In this document: piece by piece, positions 26,976 through 35,938 of the stretch
Layout of the letters: every line of letters starts with the position of its first letter
Position numbering within the stretch: the first letter of the stretch is position 1
DNA from: an uncultured Shewanella sp.
Lineage (GTDB): Bacteria; Pseudomonadota; Gammaproteobacteria; Enterobacterales; Shewanellaceae
Assembly: GCF_947495455.1 (NCBI RefSeq)
Contig: NZ_CANLZC010000025.1
Coordinates: forward strand, 1 to 58,731
Direction: 5' to 3'
DNA: 58,731 nucleotides
The notes under the pieces: model-generated
Told to the model about the DNA's origin: nothing
Seen by the model: the letters and a program-made list of their open reading frames with translations, nothing else
Database searches by the model: none
Position numbers and translations under genes: made by a program

Positions 26976-28229
26976 ATGAAAAAACATCATGATGAGTATG
27001 CAAAAAGTCGCACTTCACACCTTGATCCGGCGATATTTTGCGATCATGGGCCACGTGGGTTAATACTGTCTGAGACTGGAACATTAGTCGGAAAACGTTT
27101 AGCAGTAAAAGATGTTTTTCAATTAAAAGGAGAGAAAAATACCGCCGGCAGCCCAGAATGGTTTCGCACTCATGATGGGGCCAAAGAGACTGCTTTTTCT
27201 TTGTTCCAGTTATTAAAGGCGGGCGCGGAGTTTATTGGGTTTACTCATCTCGATGAATTGGCTTACAGCATGCAAGGCAGTAATATGCATTATGGTGCAG
27301 CCGATAATCCTAAGTTGCCAGGCTATTTTTGTGGAGGCTCTTCAATGGGATCGGCCGCTGCTGTTGCTTCAGGAGCAGCGGACATTGCCTTAGGAACGGA
27401 TACGGGAGGTTCAGTTAGGGTGCCTGCCAGCTATTGCGGCTTGTTTGGGATCAGAACGAGCCACTCATTAGTTCCAAGGCAAGGCGTGATTGGCTTAGCG
27501 CCTTGTTTTGATACTGTGGGTTGGTTTGCTCAGACGGCATCATTATTAGGTGATGTGGGAAAGGTATTGTTACCCCCATCATGTCTGCCGATAAAAAGGT
27601 CAATGCGTTTAGTTATCTGTGATGAAATCAATCAACTGGCCGATGTGAATATTCAGCAGGCAATGGCTGAATATCTGCCTAAACTCCAAGGGCACTTTGA
27701 TAGTGTTGAGAGGGTATCATTATCAGATAGCCTTATTTTGTCTCAGTTAGCCGATGTTTTTCGTATTTTACAAGGTCGTGGGATCGCGAAAGAGCATGGA
27801 AATTGGCTTAAACGCCATCGCCCCATATTGTCTGATGATGTTGCGGCTAGAGTCGCCATGGCTTTGTCCATTACTGATGAGGAAGTGGCTTGGGCGAGGC
27901 GAAAGCAGCAAGATTGGAGTCAACAGATGGCAGCTTGGTTACCCAGTAATGACACTGTATTACTTCTACCCACTTCAGCTACGACAGCATTAAAGAAAGA
28001 TGCTCGCTTGTCAAAAGAAGCCTTAATAGGACTTCGTCAAAGACTATTGGGCTTAACGGCCATAGCGGGATTGTGGGGGGCGCCACAATGCCATGTACCT
28101 GCTTTTTCAATAAGAGGATCCTCTGGTGAAAAGAATATTAAGGTGAATAAACCATCAGGGTTTTCCTTGTTAATGGCCCCGAATAATGATGCGGCTTTAC
28201 TTGCATTGGTGGAGGACATAATGGCATAG
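26976..28229 (+). CDS. amidase-signature hydrolase
   Basis: The 417-residue enzyme belongs to the amidase signature superfamily and hydrolyses C-N bonds in an unknown amide. The Ser-cisSer-Lys triad is present: Lys45 in LAVKDVFQLKG, the cis-Ser in CGGSSMGSA (Ser122/123) and the nucleophile Ser146 in GTDTGGSVRVPAS. The C-terminal half is shorter than in GatA. The gene is divergent from the phosphoethanolamine transferase gene, with about 110 bp between them, and is followed by a gene-free stretch. Confidence 0.85.
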   Translation: MKKHHDEYAKSRTSHLDPAIFCDHGPRGLILSETGTLVGKRLAVKDVFQLKGEKNTAGSPEWFRTHDGAKETAFSLFQLLKAGAEFIGFTHLDELAYSMQGSNMHYGAADNPKLPGYFCGGSSMGSAAAVASGAADIALGTDTGGSVRVPASYCGLFGIRTSHSLVPRQGVIGLAPCFDTVGWFAQTASLLGDVGKVLLPPSCLPIKRSMRLVICDEINQLADVNIQQAMAEYLPKLQGHFDSVERVSLSDSLILSQLADVFRILQGRGIAKEHGNWLKRHRPILSDDVAARVAMALSITDEEVAWARRKQQDWSQQMAAWLPSNDTVLLLPTSATTALKKDARLSKEALIGLRQRLLGLTAIAGLWGAPQCHVPAFSIRGSSGEKNIKVNKPSGFSLLMAPNNDAALLALVEDIMA

Positions 28230-28615
28230 TCCATGTGAAGTTGAGGCTATCATAAGATCATGAGTTTGTTTATTGACTAAAATAGAGGAGTAACGAGTGA
28301 TATTAGCGATATCTTTATAAGATGAAATTAATTTTATAAAGGCTGAGTTTTATTGCTGATGAAGGTTAAATAAGTGTATGATTGTGGGCATCAATTTATT
28401 TGATGTTAAGGGTTAATCGGTCATACTAATTGGGGGTTAATATCTGTTTTTATTAATATAAGGGGCTGTTTACAGGGAGCAGGCTTGATATCTTTCACAT
28501 AGAAATTAGGGGTTCAAGCGAAGCATATAAGGAAATAAAAAAGTGGCCTACTATTCGCTTTTGAGTGTTTTTTAGCTCATTTGATTATCAGTCAAGGTGT
28601 TGCGGGTATGTTTAG
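28230..28615. other. gene-free stretch
   Basis: This is AT-rich intergenic DNA between the amidase and the small secreted protein. I see no gene, repeat or clear hairpin. Confidence 0.6.
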
Positions 28616-29011
28616 ATGAAATACTTTCTTATTTTTTTGCTTTTTTTTATGAGCTTACAAGCTGCCGCCAGAGAAGCAATATGTGGAAATATCGACAATA
28701 TTAATGCGTTACGTGCAGATAATCCTAAGGTAAAAGTGCCCGCTATTTACCCAGAAGTGACTTTAAAATCCCCGCGCTCTGAAAAGGCCTTTCTGCCTCC
28801 TCATACTAAAGGTTGTGCCGCTGTAACCTTTACCTTATCAAAAAAACCTCATTCTAAAGGTGAGTTATTGACGCCTCAAAATGTCAAAATTTACAATGCC
28901 TCAGAAACACGGTTTGGCCTTGCAGCCATTAAAGCGGTGTCGAAGTGGAAGTATTCTGCAAAAGAAATAGAGCCTAGTACTCTGTACTATACTATTATTC
29001 GTTTTTTATAA
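28616..29011 (+). CDS. small periplasmic protein with TonB C-terminal-like domain
   Basis: The 131-residue product has a signal peptide (MKYFLIFLLFFMSLQAAA, cut after AAA). The rest recalls the TonB C-terminal fold: YPEVTLKSP, an internal CAAVTFTLSKKP, and a final FGLAAIKAVSKWKYSAKE segment in which the W-K-Y pattern is typical. It lacks the membrane anchor and Pro-rich linker of real TonB, and no exbBD genes are nearby, so a role in TonB energy transfer is not implied. Two Cys residues could form a disulfide. Confidence 0.65.
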   Translation: MKYFLIFLLFFMSLQAAAREAICGNIDNINALRADNPKVKVPAIYPEVTLKSPRSEKAFLPPHTKGCAAVTFTLSKKPHSKGELLTPQNVKIYNASETRFGLAAIKAVSKWKYSAKEIEPSTLYYTIIRFL

Positions 29012-29390
29012 TCGACTCTATATCTAAAATCATTTCCTTTAGCGGCTAACAATCTTTGCTCTGTCTGTTTGAGCGTTAGGTGTTAATTTAGCGTTCTCAT
29101 ATCTCATTGACTACACTTTATTTTTAGACAAGAGCACTAAGGTGTTTTGTTGCGCGCATAAAAAGGATTTTTATGCTTGTGTTGACTCACTTTGTTCTCT
29201 CGCTTGGGCATGCTGTATTAAGGCGCCTTTTGTTATGTCATGCAGTTTTGGCCCTGCGGCGATGGACAGGTCGATTTATCGTATGCTTATTGTGAAAAGG
29301 TTACACCATAATCTCTTCAATTTATAAGGCCAGATAAAAGTTCAGTTCAACGTTATTAAGTGCTGTTAAATCTAGGAAGATGGAAGATAA
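29012..29390. other. gene-free stretch
   Basis: An open frame at 29142-29327 is Cys-rich, lacks a ribosome site and does not look like a protein. I see nothing else of note. Confidence 0.5.
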
Positions 29391-29954
29391 ATGATGAATA
29401 AACTATTTGTACCCGGTTACCTAAACTCTTTAGCAGGGCACTGGCAGCGGTATTGGTTTGAACAAGATATAGATAGCTATTGGGTGGAACAAGAAGATTG
29501 GGCCCATCCAGATTGTAATAGGTGGGTGTCGACATTGAATAATTTAGTTGACAGTGTTTCAGGGCCAACAATCTTTATTACTCACAGCTTAGGGGGAAAC
29601 ACAGTTGCACATTGGTGCCAACGTTATCCAGAGAAAGCGGCAATGATAAAAGGGGCTTTTATGGTGGCAGTGCCAGATGTACAACGAGATGATTTTCCAA
29701 AGGTGATTACAGGTTATAATTCGCCACCATTAGCGCCGTTGCCTTTTTCCAGTGTAATGTGTGCCAGTAGTAATGATCCTTATTGTCGCTTTCAGCAGGC
29801 TCATTTTTTGGCGAAGCATTGGCAGGCTGAATTGATCCCCGTTGGTGCGCTTGGTCATATTAACATTGATGCTAATATTGGTGATTGGTCTGAAGGAAAA
29901 GCACTTTTCGACGTGTTTAATCACATGATCCAACTGCGTGATAAAAAACAATAG
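29391..29954 (+). CDS. RBBP9/YdeN-type alpha/beta hydrolase
   Basis: This 187-residue protein has the RBBP9/YdeN layout: FVPGYLNSLAGHWQRYW at the N-terminus, the nucleophile elbow THSLGGNT near residue 65, an Asp in CASSNDPYC and a His in LGHINID near the C-terminus, which together give a Ser-Asp-His triad. The family contains small serine hydrolases of mostly unknown substrate. A GGAAG ribosome site precedes the ATG. It appears monocistronic. Confidence 0.85.
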   Translation: MMNKLFVPGYLNSLAGHWQRYWFEQDIDSYWVEQEDWAHPDCNRWVSTLNNLVDSVSGPTIFITHSLGGNTVAHWCQRYPEKAAMIKGAFMVAVPDVQRDDFPKVITGYNSPPLAPLPFSSVMCASSNDPYCRFQQAHFLAKHWQAELIPVGALGHINIDANIGDWSEGKALFDVFNHMIQLRDKKQ

Positions 29955-30030
29955 GATTGAATATTGCTTGCTTAGAGGGGGCTAAGCCTCTGTTGTTAGT
30001 TGAGGTTCTGCTTGTTGATAGTGTTAATTA

Positions 30031-30258
30031 ACCTGAACTCGGGATAAGCAGCGCCGCTTAATAGCGCTATTTTTGCCCCTATCTGTGTTGTGCTTTCTAC
30101 TAATAGCCTGCTATTAGATACGAAATCTCGCCTTGATATCGACAAAAATTGCAGTATTAAGCCAACTTCGAAAATAAAGGATAACCTAATTTCATTTAAT
30201 TTGCTGATATTAAATGAATTTCATAATATTGTTGACACTCATTATCCCGAGTTCAGGT
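30031..30258. mobile_element. 228-bp miniature inverted-repeat element, copy 1
   Basis: The element has terminal inverted repeats ACCTGAACTCGGGATAA / TTATCCCGAGTTCAGGT and is flanked by the 6-bp target duplication TAATTA (30025-30030 and 30259-30264). It is 228 bp long, the same as the copy at 42120-42347, and the two agree over most of their length. It encodes no transposase; an autonomous element elsewhere must have moved it. A shared short reading frame inside (starting MLSTNSLLLDTKSRLD) may be a trace of the parent element or chance. Confidence 0.88.
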
Positions 30259-30392
30259 TAATTATGCTTCTGATCAAGATTAAGTGTTGGCTTGACTTTA
30301 AAACTGCTTATCTATACAGTGCTGTTTATTTATACAGTATAATGTTTGTGTTAAATACAAGCATTAAATGGACTCTAAATAAGGATATTAAC

Positions 30393-30737
30393 ATGCCAAC
30401 AACATACTGCCATTGCGGTAACGTTCAAGTTAAAGTTGATGCATTGCCCGATACTCTAACAAGTTGTAACTGCTCTATCTGCCGAAGAACGGCCGCGTTA
30501 TGGGGATATTACCCACAAGCTCAAGTCTCAGTCTCAGTGAAAACTGAACCTTTGCAAACTTACTGTTGGGGGGATGAGTATATTGACTTTCATCGTTGTA
30601 GCCAGTGCGGGTGTACGACGCATTATACTTGTCGTCCTAAAGCCGAAATGGACCGAGTGGGGGTGAATTTTAGATTATTCGACAATGAAGTCGTTCAACG
30701 GTTAGCGGTTAAAACTGTCGATGGTGCTAGCTTTTAA
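30393..30737 (+). CDS. GFA/CENP-V family zinc protein
   Basis: This 114-residue protein belongs to the glutathione-dependent formaldehyde-activating (GFA) family. It has the zinc-binding Cys pattern CHCGN (near residue 5), CNCSICRR (about 31-38) and CSQCGC (about 76-81). Most members bind zinc, and their reaction is unproven. The ATG at 30393 has AAGGAT in front; the open frame runs farther left only because it reads through the miniature element. A second GFA gene lies at 34918. Confidence 0.85.
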   Translation: MPTTYCHCGNVQVKVDALPDTLTSCNCSICRRTAALWGYYPQAQVSVSVKTEPLQTYCWGDEYIDFHRCSQCGCTTHYTCRPKAEMDRVGVNFRLFDNEVVQRLAVKTVDGASF

Positions 30738-30846
30738 TCGTTATTTTTGACTTAGATGAGTATTATTTTAAAGTTTACGCCGTTATCCCATTGTTAATGG
30801 TAGAATAAGCGTTATTTTTTAGCGCTTTTTTATTGGTTATCTTTTT

Positions 30847-32247
30847 ATGTCTTTTTCATCAATAGGATTAATGCCTGAACTTGTCAGCCGTTTATCCACT
30901 TTAGGTTATACGGATCCTACACCCATTCAATCATTGGCCGTCCCTGCCATATTAGCAGGGCAGGATGTGATGGGAAAAGCGCAAACGGGCACGGGGAAAA
31001 CCGCCGCGTTTACCTTGCCGATTTTGCAACATTTAGTCTCTGCCCGCCAAGCTTTTGAGAAGAGTGTTGACAATAGTTCTGATAATAGTGCCAATAATAG
31101 TGTTAGTCACAGTGTTAACGGCGAGTGCCAAAAAAAGAAGCAGGCTGTTGGTGCATTAATCTTAACGCCAACAAGAGAATTGGCGATACAAGTCCACAAG
31201 AGTGTTAATACTTATGCTCAAGATTTATTGTTATCAAGAGTGGAGGGGGGAGCTGAGCAGCAAAGCGGCTCAGGCTTTTGCTGTGCGCTCATTTATGGTG
31301 GCGTCAGTATTGATAAGCAGGCAGCAGTGCTAGCCCAAGGCTGTGATATTATTGTGGCGACACCGGGTCGGTTATTGGATCATCTGAGCAGAGGCAATTT
31401 ATCGCTCAATACTTTGGACTTTTTGGTGCTGGATGAAGCGGATCGCATGTTGGATTTGGGTTTTAAAGATGACATTAATAGCATTCTTAAAGCCTTACCT
31501 AAAAGGGCTTCTGGTATCAATAAAAAGAGACAAACCTTATTTTTTTCAGCCACCTTTAATCCATCTGTCTTTAATTTGAGTCAAAAATGGCTTAATAAGC
31601 CGACATTGATAGAAATGGATGAAAAAAATAGGGTAGCGAGTCAAGTTGAGCAAATTGTTTATCAAGTGGATAGCGATAAAAAAACAGCGGTGATTTGTCA
31701 TTTGATCAATAAAGACAGACGCCATATAGAGGCTGTTCATTCTAGCCTTGAATCGCAAGTGTTGATTTTTTGTCGTAAAAGACAAGGTGTGGATCAATTA
31801 GTACAGGCATTACAGACACAAGGGATTGAAGCACAAGCGCTCCATGGTGATTTATCACAGAGCGTGCGAGAGCAGGTATTGACTCAATTTAAGCAAGCAG
31901 ACGTGCAAGTGCTAGTGGCGACCGATGTTGCTGCACGTGGCTTAGATATAGAGACGCTGAACACGGTGATTAATTATGAACTGCCATTTAAGGCGGAAGA
32001 TTATGTGCATAGAATTGGCAGGACGGGGCGTGCAGGTAACAGTGGCAAAGCCATTACTTTATATAACGAAGAAGATGCCTTGCTGCTTGAACAAATTGAA
32101 ACCCTATTAGATACCCGCTTGCCCCAGCAATGGTTGACGGGGTTTGAACCGGATCTCACTAAAAGTACACCTGTGGATTATAAAAATACTAAATCGGCGC
32201 AGAAAAAACGGGCGAGAAGAAGGGCATTGAATCATCGAAAGCGTTAA
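30847..32247 (+). CDS. DEAD-box RNA helicase, RhlE type
   Basis: This 466-residue helicase has all core motifs in order: Q motif (YTDPTPIQSLAVPAI), motif I (AQTGTGKTAAF), Ia (PTRELAIQV), Ib (TPGRLLDHL), II (DEADRMLDLGF), III (FFSATF), IV (VLIFCRKRQGV), V (ATDVAARGLDI) and VI (HRIGRTGRAG). The short, very basic tail (KKRARRRALNHRKR) resembles RhlE proteins, which act on ribosome assembly and mRNA decay. An insertion with repeated NS pairs (DNSSDNSANNSVSHSVNG) lies between motifs I and Ia and is unusual. Confidence 0.9.
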   Translation: MSFSSIGLMPELVSRLSTLGYTDPTPIQSLAVPAILAGQDVMGKAQTGTGKTAAFTLPILQHLVSARQAFEKSVDNSSDNSANNSVSHSVNGECQKKKQAVGALILTPTRELAIQVHKSVNTYAQDLLLSRVEGGAEQQSGSGFCCALIYGGVSIDKQAAVLAQGCDIIVATPGRLLDHLSRGNLSLNTLDFLVLDEADRMLDLGFKDDINSILKALPKRASGINKKRQTLFFSATFNPSVFNLSQKWLNKPTLIEMDEKNRVASQVEQIVYQVDSDKKTAVICHLINKDRRHIEAVHSSLESQVLIFCRKRQGVDQLVQALQTQGIEAQALHGDLSQSVREQVLTQFKQADVQVLVATDVAARGLDIETLNTVINYELPFKAEDYVHRIGRTGRAGNSGKAITLYNEEDALLLEQIETLLDTRLPQQWLTGFEPDLTKSTPVDYKNTKSAQKKRARRRALNHRKR

Positions 32248-32318
32248 GTTTGCCTTTTATTCTGTTTATTTTGTGCTATCAATAATTTTCAAAGGAAAAT
32301 GAACACTAGTGGGTATTA

Positions 32319-32584
32319 ATACCAATCCCATTATATAAGTGATCTTTCAGCGGGAATTCAACATGCTGTAGGCAAGGCAGATGATTGAAGCTAATAGTGA
32401 TTCTATATCGAAAGCAGCTAACGTAGCATAAAGTATGTTGAAACCCGCACAAAGTGAGCTTCTCAGACATTCCACTTCTGCGTTGCATTCATTTGAAAGG
32501 GAATCACCATTACTGCATAAATGCGCCTTGAATTGAAAAGCCTGAGAAGCTCTGAATTGATCATCTATATAATGGAATTGGTAT
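32319..32584. mobile_element. 266-bp miniature element (ATACCAAT ends), copy 1
   Basis: The ends ATACCAAT / ATTGGTAT are inverted, and in this copy the pairing extends inward (CCATTATATA with TATATAATGG). Length is 266 bp, equal to the copy at 42448-42713, and the interiors agree at most positions. Each copy has TAA at both junctions, compatible with a 3-bp target duplication. There is no coding capacity. It lies directly upstream of the phzF-like gene, whose ribosome site begins 17 bp after it. Confidence 0.85.
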
Positions 32585-32614
32585 AAGGAAGATAAGTCAA
32601 CACAAGGAGCTAAC

Positions 32615-33454
32615 ATGGAGTTAGATATTTACCAAGTAGATGCTTTTACATTTGAACGGTTTAAAGGTAATCCTGCTGGTGTATGTATCACCGAAAAAGG
32701 GTTAGATGAGCGTTTAATGCTGGCCATTGCGGCTGAAATGGCCGTGTCAGAAACGGCTTTTCTCTCTTTGAGTGATTTCAGTCTACGTTGGTTTACGCCG
32801 CAAGTGGAAGTGAGTTTGTGTGGCCATGGTACTTTATCTGTGGCGCATATTTTACAAGAGACAGGGAGGCTCGCTGTCGGTGATGAAATGGGTTTTAACA
32901 CTTTATCGGGCACCTTATCTGTCATCGCTCAGCATAATCGCATCGCCATGGCGTTTCCGTCACCTAGCTTGGATTTTTCAGTCCATATCAATGAAGTCTT
33001 ATTTGTGTATTTAGGTATTCAACCTCAGCAAGTGGTCAGTTATTGCGGTTTTGATGGTAAATGGTTAATTGAAGTCATTGATGAGTCTATTGTGTTGGCA
33101 TTGGCACCGAACTTTGAACAGCTAAAACAATTACCTGGCCGAGGCGTTGTGGTAACAGCAAAAAGAACGACAGCGAAAAATGATGCTGTAATAGCGCACC
33201 ATAGTGTTGACAAAGGCGCTGATTTTATTTCACGTTATTTCGCCCCTTGGGTGGGGGTGAATGAAGATCCTGTGACGGGATCGGCCCATTGTGCCCTTGC
33301 TGTTTATTGGCAGAAAAAGTTAAATAAAACTTGTTTAAAAGGCTATCAAGCATCTCAGCGTGGTGGCTTTGTTGATATGGAAGTCTTAGCTAATGAGCAA
33401 GTGACCTTAATGGGTCAAGCCGTCACGACATTGAAAGGCAAAATTATCCTTTAA
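32615..33454 (+). CDS. PhzF-family isomerase/epimerase-like protein
   Basis: The 279-residue protein has the two-lobed PhzF fold signature: DAFTFERFKGNPAGVC at the N-terminus, ETAFLS, RWFTPQVEVSLCGHGTLS in lobe one, and NEDPVTGSAHCALA in lobe two. PhzF enzymes are cofactor-free isomerases; most family members outside phenazine clusters have unknown substrates, and no phenazine genes are near. AAGGAG precedes the ATG. The region that would hold its promoter is mostly the 266-bp element. Confidence 0.88.
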   Translation: MELDIYQVDAFTFERFKGNPAGVCITEKGLDERLMLAIAAEMAVSETAFLSLSDFSLRWFTPQVEVSLCGHGTLSVAHILQETGRLAVGDEMGFNTLSGTLSVIAQHNRIAMAFPSPSLDFSVHINEVLFVYLGIQPQQVVSYCGFDGKWLIEVIDESIVLALAPNFEQLKQLPGRGVVVTAKRTTAKNDAVIAHHSVDKGADFISRYFAPWVGVNEDPVTGSAHCALAVYWQKKLNKTCLKGYQASQRGGFVDMEVLANEQVTLMGQAVTTLKGKIIL

Positions 33455-33501
33455 TCGCATTAGCATATTTTGAAGTATATTATGAAGTATAGGGAAGTTG
33501 T

Positions 33502-33810
33502 ATGATACAAGTTGTAGAGCAAGTCATTTCAGTGAATGATTTTATTCGTTTAAGGCAGGTTTCAGGGTTAAGCCCACGCCTGTATGAGGCGGTTGAAAAA
33601 GGGCTGCCTAATAGTCTATTTGGCGTGCAGATTGTGATTAACGATCTTATTGTGGGCATGGGGAGAGTAGTGGGAGATGGTGCCTTAAATTTCGATATCG
33701 TTGATATTGCTGTTGATCCTGCTTATCAAGGTCGGGGTTTTGGTCGCCAGATCATGCAATCCATTATGGATTATCTCGATCGTGAAGGCATGTATCTCAT
33801 TAAAGAGTAA
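33502..33810 (+). CDS. GNAT-family acetyltransferase with internal deletion
   Basis: This is a 102-residue reading frame resembling a small GNAT group: LRQVSGLSPRLYEAVEKGLP, VGMGRVVGDGALNFDIVDIA and the acetyl-CoA motif AYQGRGFGRQIMQSIMDYL. Relatives continue for about 35-40 residues (Ala-Asp-Val-Pro and Lys-Phe-Gly-Phe segments) before ending in a Gly-Met-Tyr-Leu stretch. Here DYLDRE runs straight into GMYLIKE and the stop, which suggests an in-frame deletion of motif B. The protein is probably inactive or altered. The next gene starts three bases later. Confidence 0.7.
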   Translation: MIQVVEQVISVNDFIRLRQVSGLSPRLYEAVEKGLPNSLFGVQIVINDLIVGMGRVVGDGALNFDIVDIAVDPAYQGRGFGRQIMQSIMDYLDREGMYLIKE

Positions 33811-33813
33811 AAA

Positions 33814-34371
33814 ATGGATGTTAATAAAATGGAAAAGCAAGCAATAAATGGTCTTGAAGCACCTTGCTTAGCGCTCGATAGCTCAAAACCAGAAGCTTTG
33901 GTAGATACTGCAGTGGTAGAAAGGGCAGCGGTAGAAAGGAATGTACAGTTCGATATTATCCATGAAGACAATCAGAGTGTGCTGAATGAGCTTATCAGTG
34001 GTGTGCGCCAATACAATATTGAGCACATGGGCGATGAAAAAACCAAGCCTCTAATGGTGGTCGCGCGTGATAGGGATGGCAAGACGATTGGTGGTGTTGC
34101 GGGTGTGACGATTTACCAAAATTTTCTTATCACTGTGGTTTGGGTGGATGAAGCCCACCGAGGCTCAGGGTTAGGGCGTCAGTTAATGATGCAGGCTGAA
34201 AATGAGGCTAAGGGGCGAGATTGTTTAGTGGCCCAGCTCGATACCTTATCATTTCAAGCGCCAGCTTTTTATCAAAAGATGGGCTTTGAGATTGTCGGTA
34301 CTGTTCCAGGATTTGCAAAAAGCCCTGCCCGTTTCTTTATGCTTAAGCGTTATGATGAGGAAACTAAGTAA
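33814..34371 (+). CDS. GNAT-family N-acetyltransferase
   Basis: The 185-residue protein has GNAT motif A (VWVDEAHRGSGLGRQLM, about residues 110-126) and the motif B segment FYQKMGFEIVG. A non-conserved N-terminal extension of about 45 residues precedes the fold. It is probably cotranscribed with the shortened GNAT gene three bases upstream. The acceptor is unknown. Confidence 0.82.
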   Translation: MDVNKMEKQAINGLEAPCLALDSSKPEALVDTAVVERAAVERNVQFDIIHEDNQSVLNELISGVRQYNIEHMGDEKTKPLMVVARDRDGKTIGGVAGVTIYQNFLITVVWVDEAHRGSGLGRQLMMQAENEAKGRDCLVAQLDTLSFQAPAFYQKMGFEIVGTVPGFAKSPARFFMLKRYDEETK

Positions 34372-34454
34372 AGTAAGAGCGATACGATATTATCAACATA
34401 AAGCCTAAATCTTAAAGTTTAAATATCAGTAATCATCGAATGGAGTCGTTTTTA

Positions 34455-34931
34455 ATGTTTAATCCTATACCTGAGGTTAGCTTAGAGTTAAAACCAGATC
34501 TTAAACAAGAGCATAATGATAGCCCTGAGCCTATCAGTATCATGAATGCCTTTGAAAGTGTACGCTGCTTTAACGGCAGAACCCCTGAAACCACAGATGG
34601 AGAAATCCAAGGTGCTACAGCATTGTTATCAACATACCGCAATGGTGGAGTGTATATAACCCATTATTGTGGTTTCAGTGAGTGGGAGCAACATTCACAA
34701 GGGGATGAGTTTGTACAGGTGATGAAGGGGGAAACCCACTTAATCTTATTGCTCGATGGCATAGAGCAGCGTCATTTGTTGACCTGCGGACACATGATGG
34801 TGGTTCCTCAGAGTGTTTGGCATCGCTTTGAATCCCCCAAAGGCGTAAAAGTCATGACGATTACGCCGCAGCCGACAGAGCACAGTATTTCACATCCAAA
34901 TAATAAGGAAAAATCAGATGGTACCAGATGA
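34455..34931 (+). CDS. cupin-domain protein
   Basis: The 158-residue product carries a single cupin barrel in its second half: YCGFSEWEQHSQGDEFVQVMKGE holds motif 1 and CGHMMVVPQSVWHRF motif 2, with potential metal ligands His, Glu and His. ATG 34455 is chosen over 34440 because GGAG at 34442-34445 serves as its ribosome site. It overlaps the GFA gene downstream by 14 nt. Function is unknown; such small cupins often act in sugar or small-molecule handling. Confidence 0.8.
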   Translation: MFNPIPEVSLELKPDLKQEHNDSPEPISIMNAFESVRCFNGRTPETTDGEIQGATALLSTYRNGGVYITHYCGFSEWEQHSQGDEFVQVMKGETHLILLLDGIEQRHLLTCGHMMVVPQSVWHRFESPKGVKVMTITPQPTEHSISHPNNKEKSDGTR

Positions 34932-35349
34932 GAAAGCACTTAACAGAGTGATGAAAGGTGCGTGTAACTGCAGGGAAGTGATGTTTGAGGTGTCCACATC
35001 AACGTCGGATATTTATATTTGCCATTGCTCTATTTGTCGTCGAGCCACAGGGACCAATGGTATCGCGGTGATTGTGGTAAATAAACACGATTTTTGTTGG
35101 TTAAAAGGGGCCAGTAGCATTAAGACTTGGCGTAAACCCGATCATGATTGGGAAACATCATTCTGCCCAACCTGTGGCTCCAATTTACCTGGAATGAATG
35201 ATGATGAGCGCATGTATATTCCCGTGGGATTATTAACAGAAGGCGCCGAGTCATTAGGTGTTGCCCATCATATTTGGGTTGATTCTAAAGCCCCTTGGGA
35301 TCATATTGCCGATGTGGGTAAGCAGCACCTAAAAGCTTTCATGGGGTAA
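34918..35349 (+). CDS. GFA/CENP-V family zinc protein (second copy)
   Basis: This 143-residue protein is a fuller GFA-family member: GACNCREVMFEV near the N-terminus, CHCSICRRATGTNG (about 37-50) and CPTCGSNLPG (about 86-95) provide the zinc cysteines, followed by the typical LGVAHHIWVDSKAPWD segment. It overlaps the cupin gene by 14 nt and has AAGGAAA as ribosome site. It is not a close duplicate of the GFA gene at 30393. Confidence 0.88.
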   Translation: MVPDEKALNRVMKGACNCREVMFEVSTSTSDIYICHCSICRRATGTNGIAVIVVNKHDFCWLKGASSIKTWRKPDHDWETSFCPTCGSNLPGMNDDERMYIPVGLLTEGAESLGVAHHIWVDSKAPWDHIADVGKQHLKAFMG

Positions 35350-35405
35350 TGTTTTGGCAAATGCGTTTTTATTGGCTTTTAAACAACTAAGAAGACGATG
35401 ATTTC

Positions 35406-35804
35406 ATGAAAAACCTTTATCATTTACTTCAACAAGCTGATCTTAATAGACTGAAAGAGAGTGAAGAGTATGAGCCTGACTCATTAGTCCTTGATGGCTT
35501 TATTCATTTAGCCTATAAAGAGCAGTTGCCTTTTATTCTTCAGCAATTTTTTGTGCCTGCATTGTTGAAATCGGGTTTACTCAGTGAAGGGGAAGGGTTA
35601 CAAAATGTTGGACTTTACTTAGTAGAAATCGCTTTTGCTAAATTAACCGCTAAGGTTGTCGATGAACTAGCAGTGGGTCTAAATAAGCTTGACTCCTTAG
35701 AGCTTTATCCGCATTTATACGGCGGTCTAAATCGGGAGGCCATTTTAACAATAAGCGCACTTCACATTAATGCTCAGGGAGATTACTTAATATCGGCCCT
35801 TTAA
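35406..35804 (+). CDS. DUF952 protein
   Basis: The 132-residue protein fits the DUF952 family, small proteins with an ADP-ribosyltransferase-like core and unproven activity: the pattern YEPDSLVLDGFIHLAYKEQL near the N-terminus (where relatives have Phe-Ile-His-x-Ser) and ELYPHLYGGLNREAI near the end are the family hallmarks. It follows the GFA gene by 56 bp on the same strand and may share its transcript. Confidence 0.8.
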   Translation: MKNLYHLLQQADLNRLKESEEYEPDSLVLDGFIHLAYKEQLPFILQQFFVPALLKSGLLSEGEGLQNVGLYLVEIAFAKLTAKVVDELAVGLNKLDSLELYPHLYGGLNREAILTISALHINAQGDYLISAL

Positions 35805-35938
35805 AAATGTCGTGGTCAATAGACCATGGAAGTAAGTAAGAGATTAGAGACGTCTTAATAATCACTTTTAATAACCACTCTTAATAATAGTTATTAATAA
35901 CAAGGGCTAATAAAAAAGAGCGAATAAAGGGATGAAAC

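Noticed and set aside
28616..29011. functional TonB
   Set aside because: The protein lacks the membrane anchor and proline-rich spacer, and exbB/exbD are absent.
30090..30392. N-terminal extension of the GFA protein
   Set aside because: This part reads through the 228-bp miniature element; the family N-terminus and a ribosome site point to ATG 30393.
32615..33454. phenazine biosynthesis
   Set aside because: Only a PhzF-fold protein is present; no other phz genes are nearby and most PhzF relatives are unrelated to phenazine.
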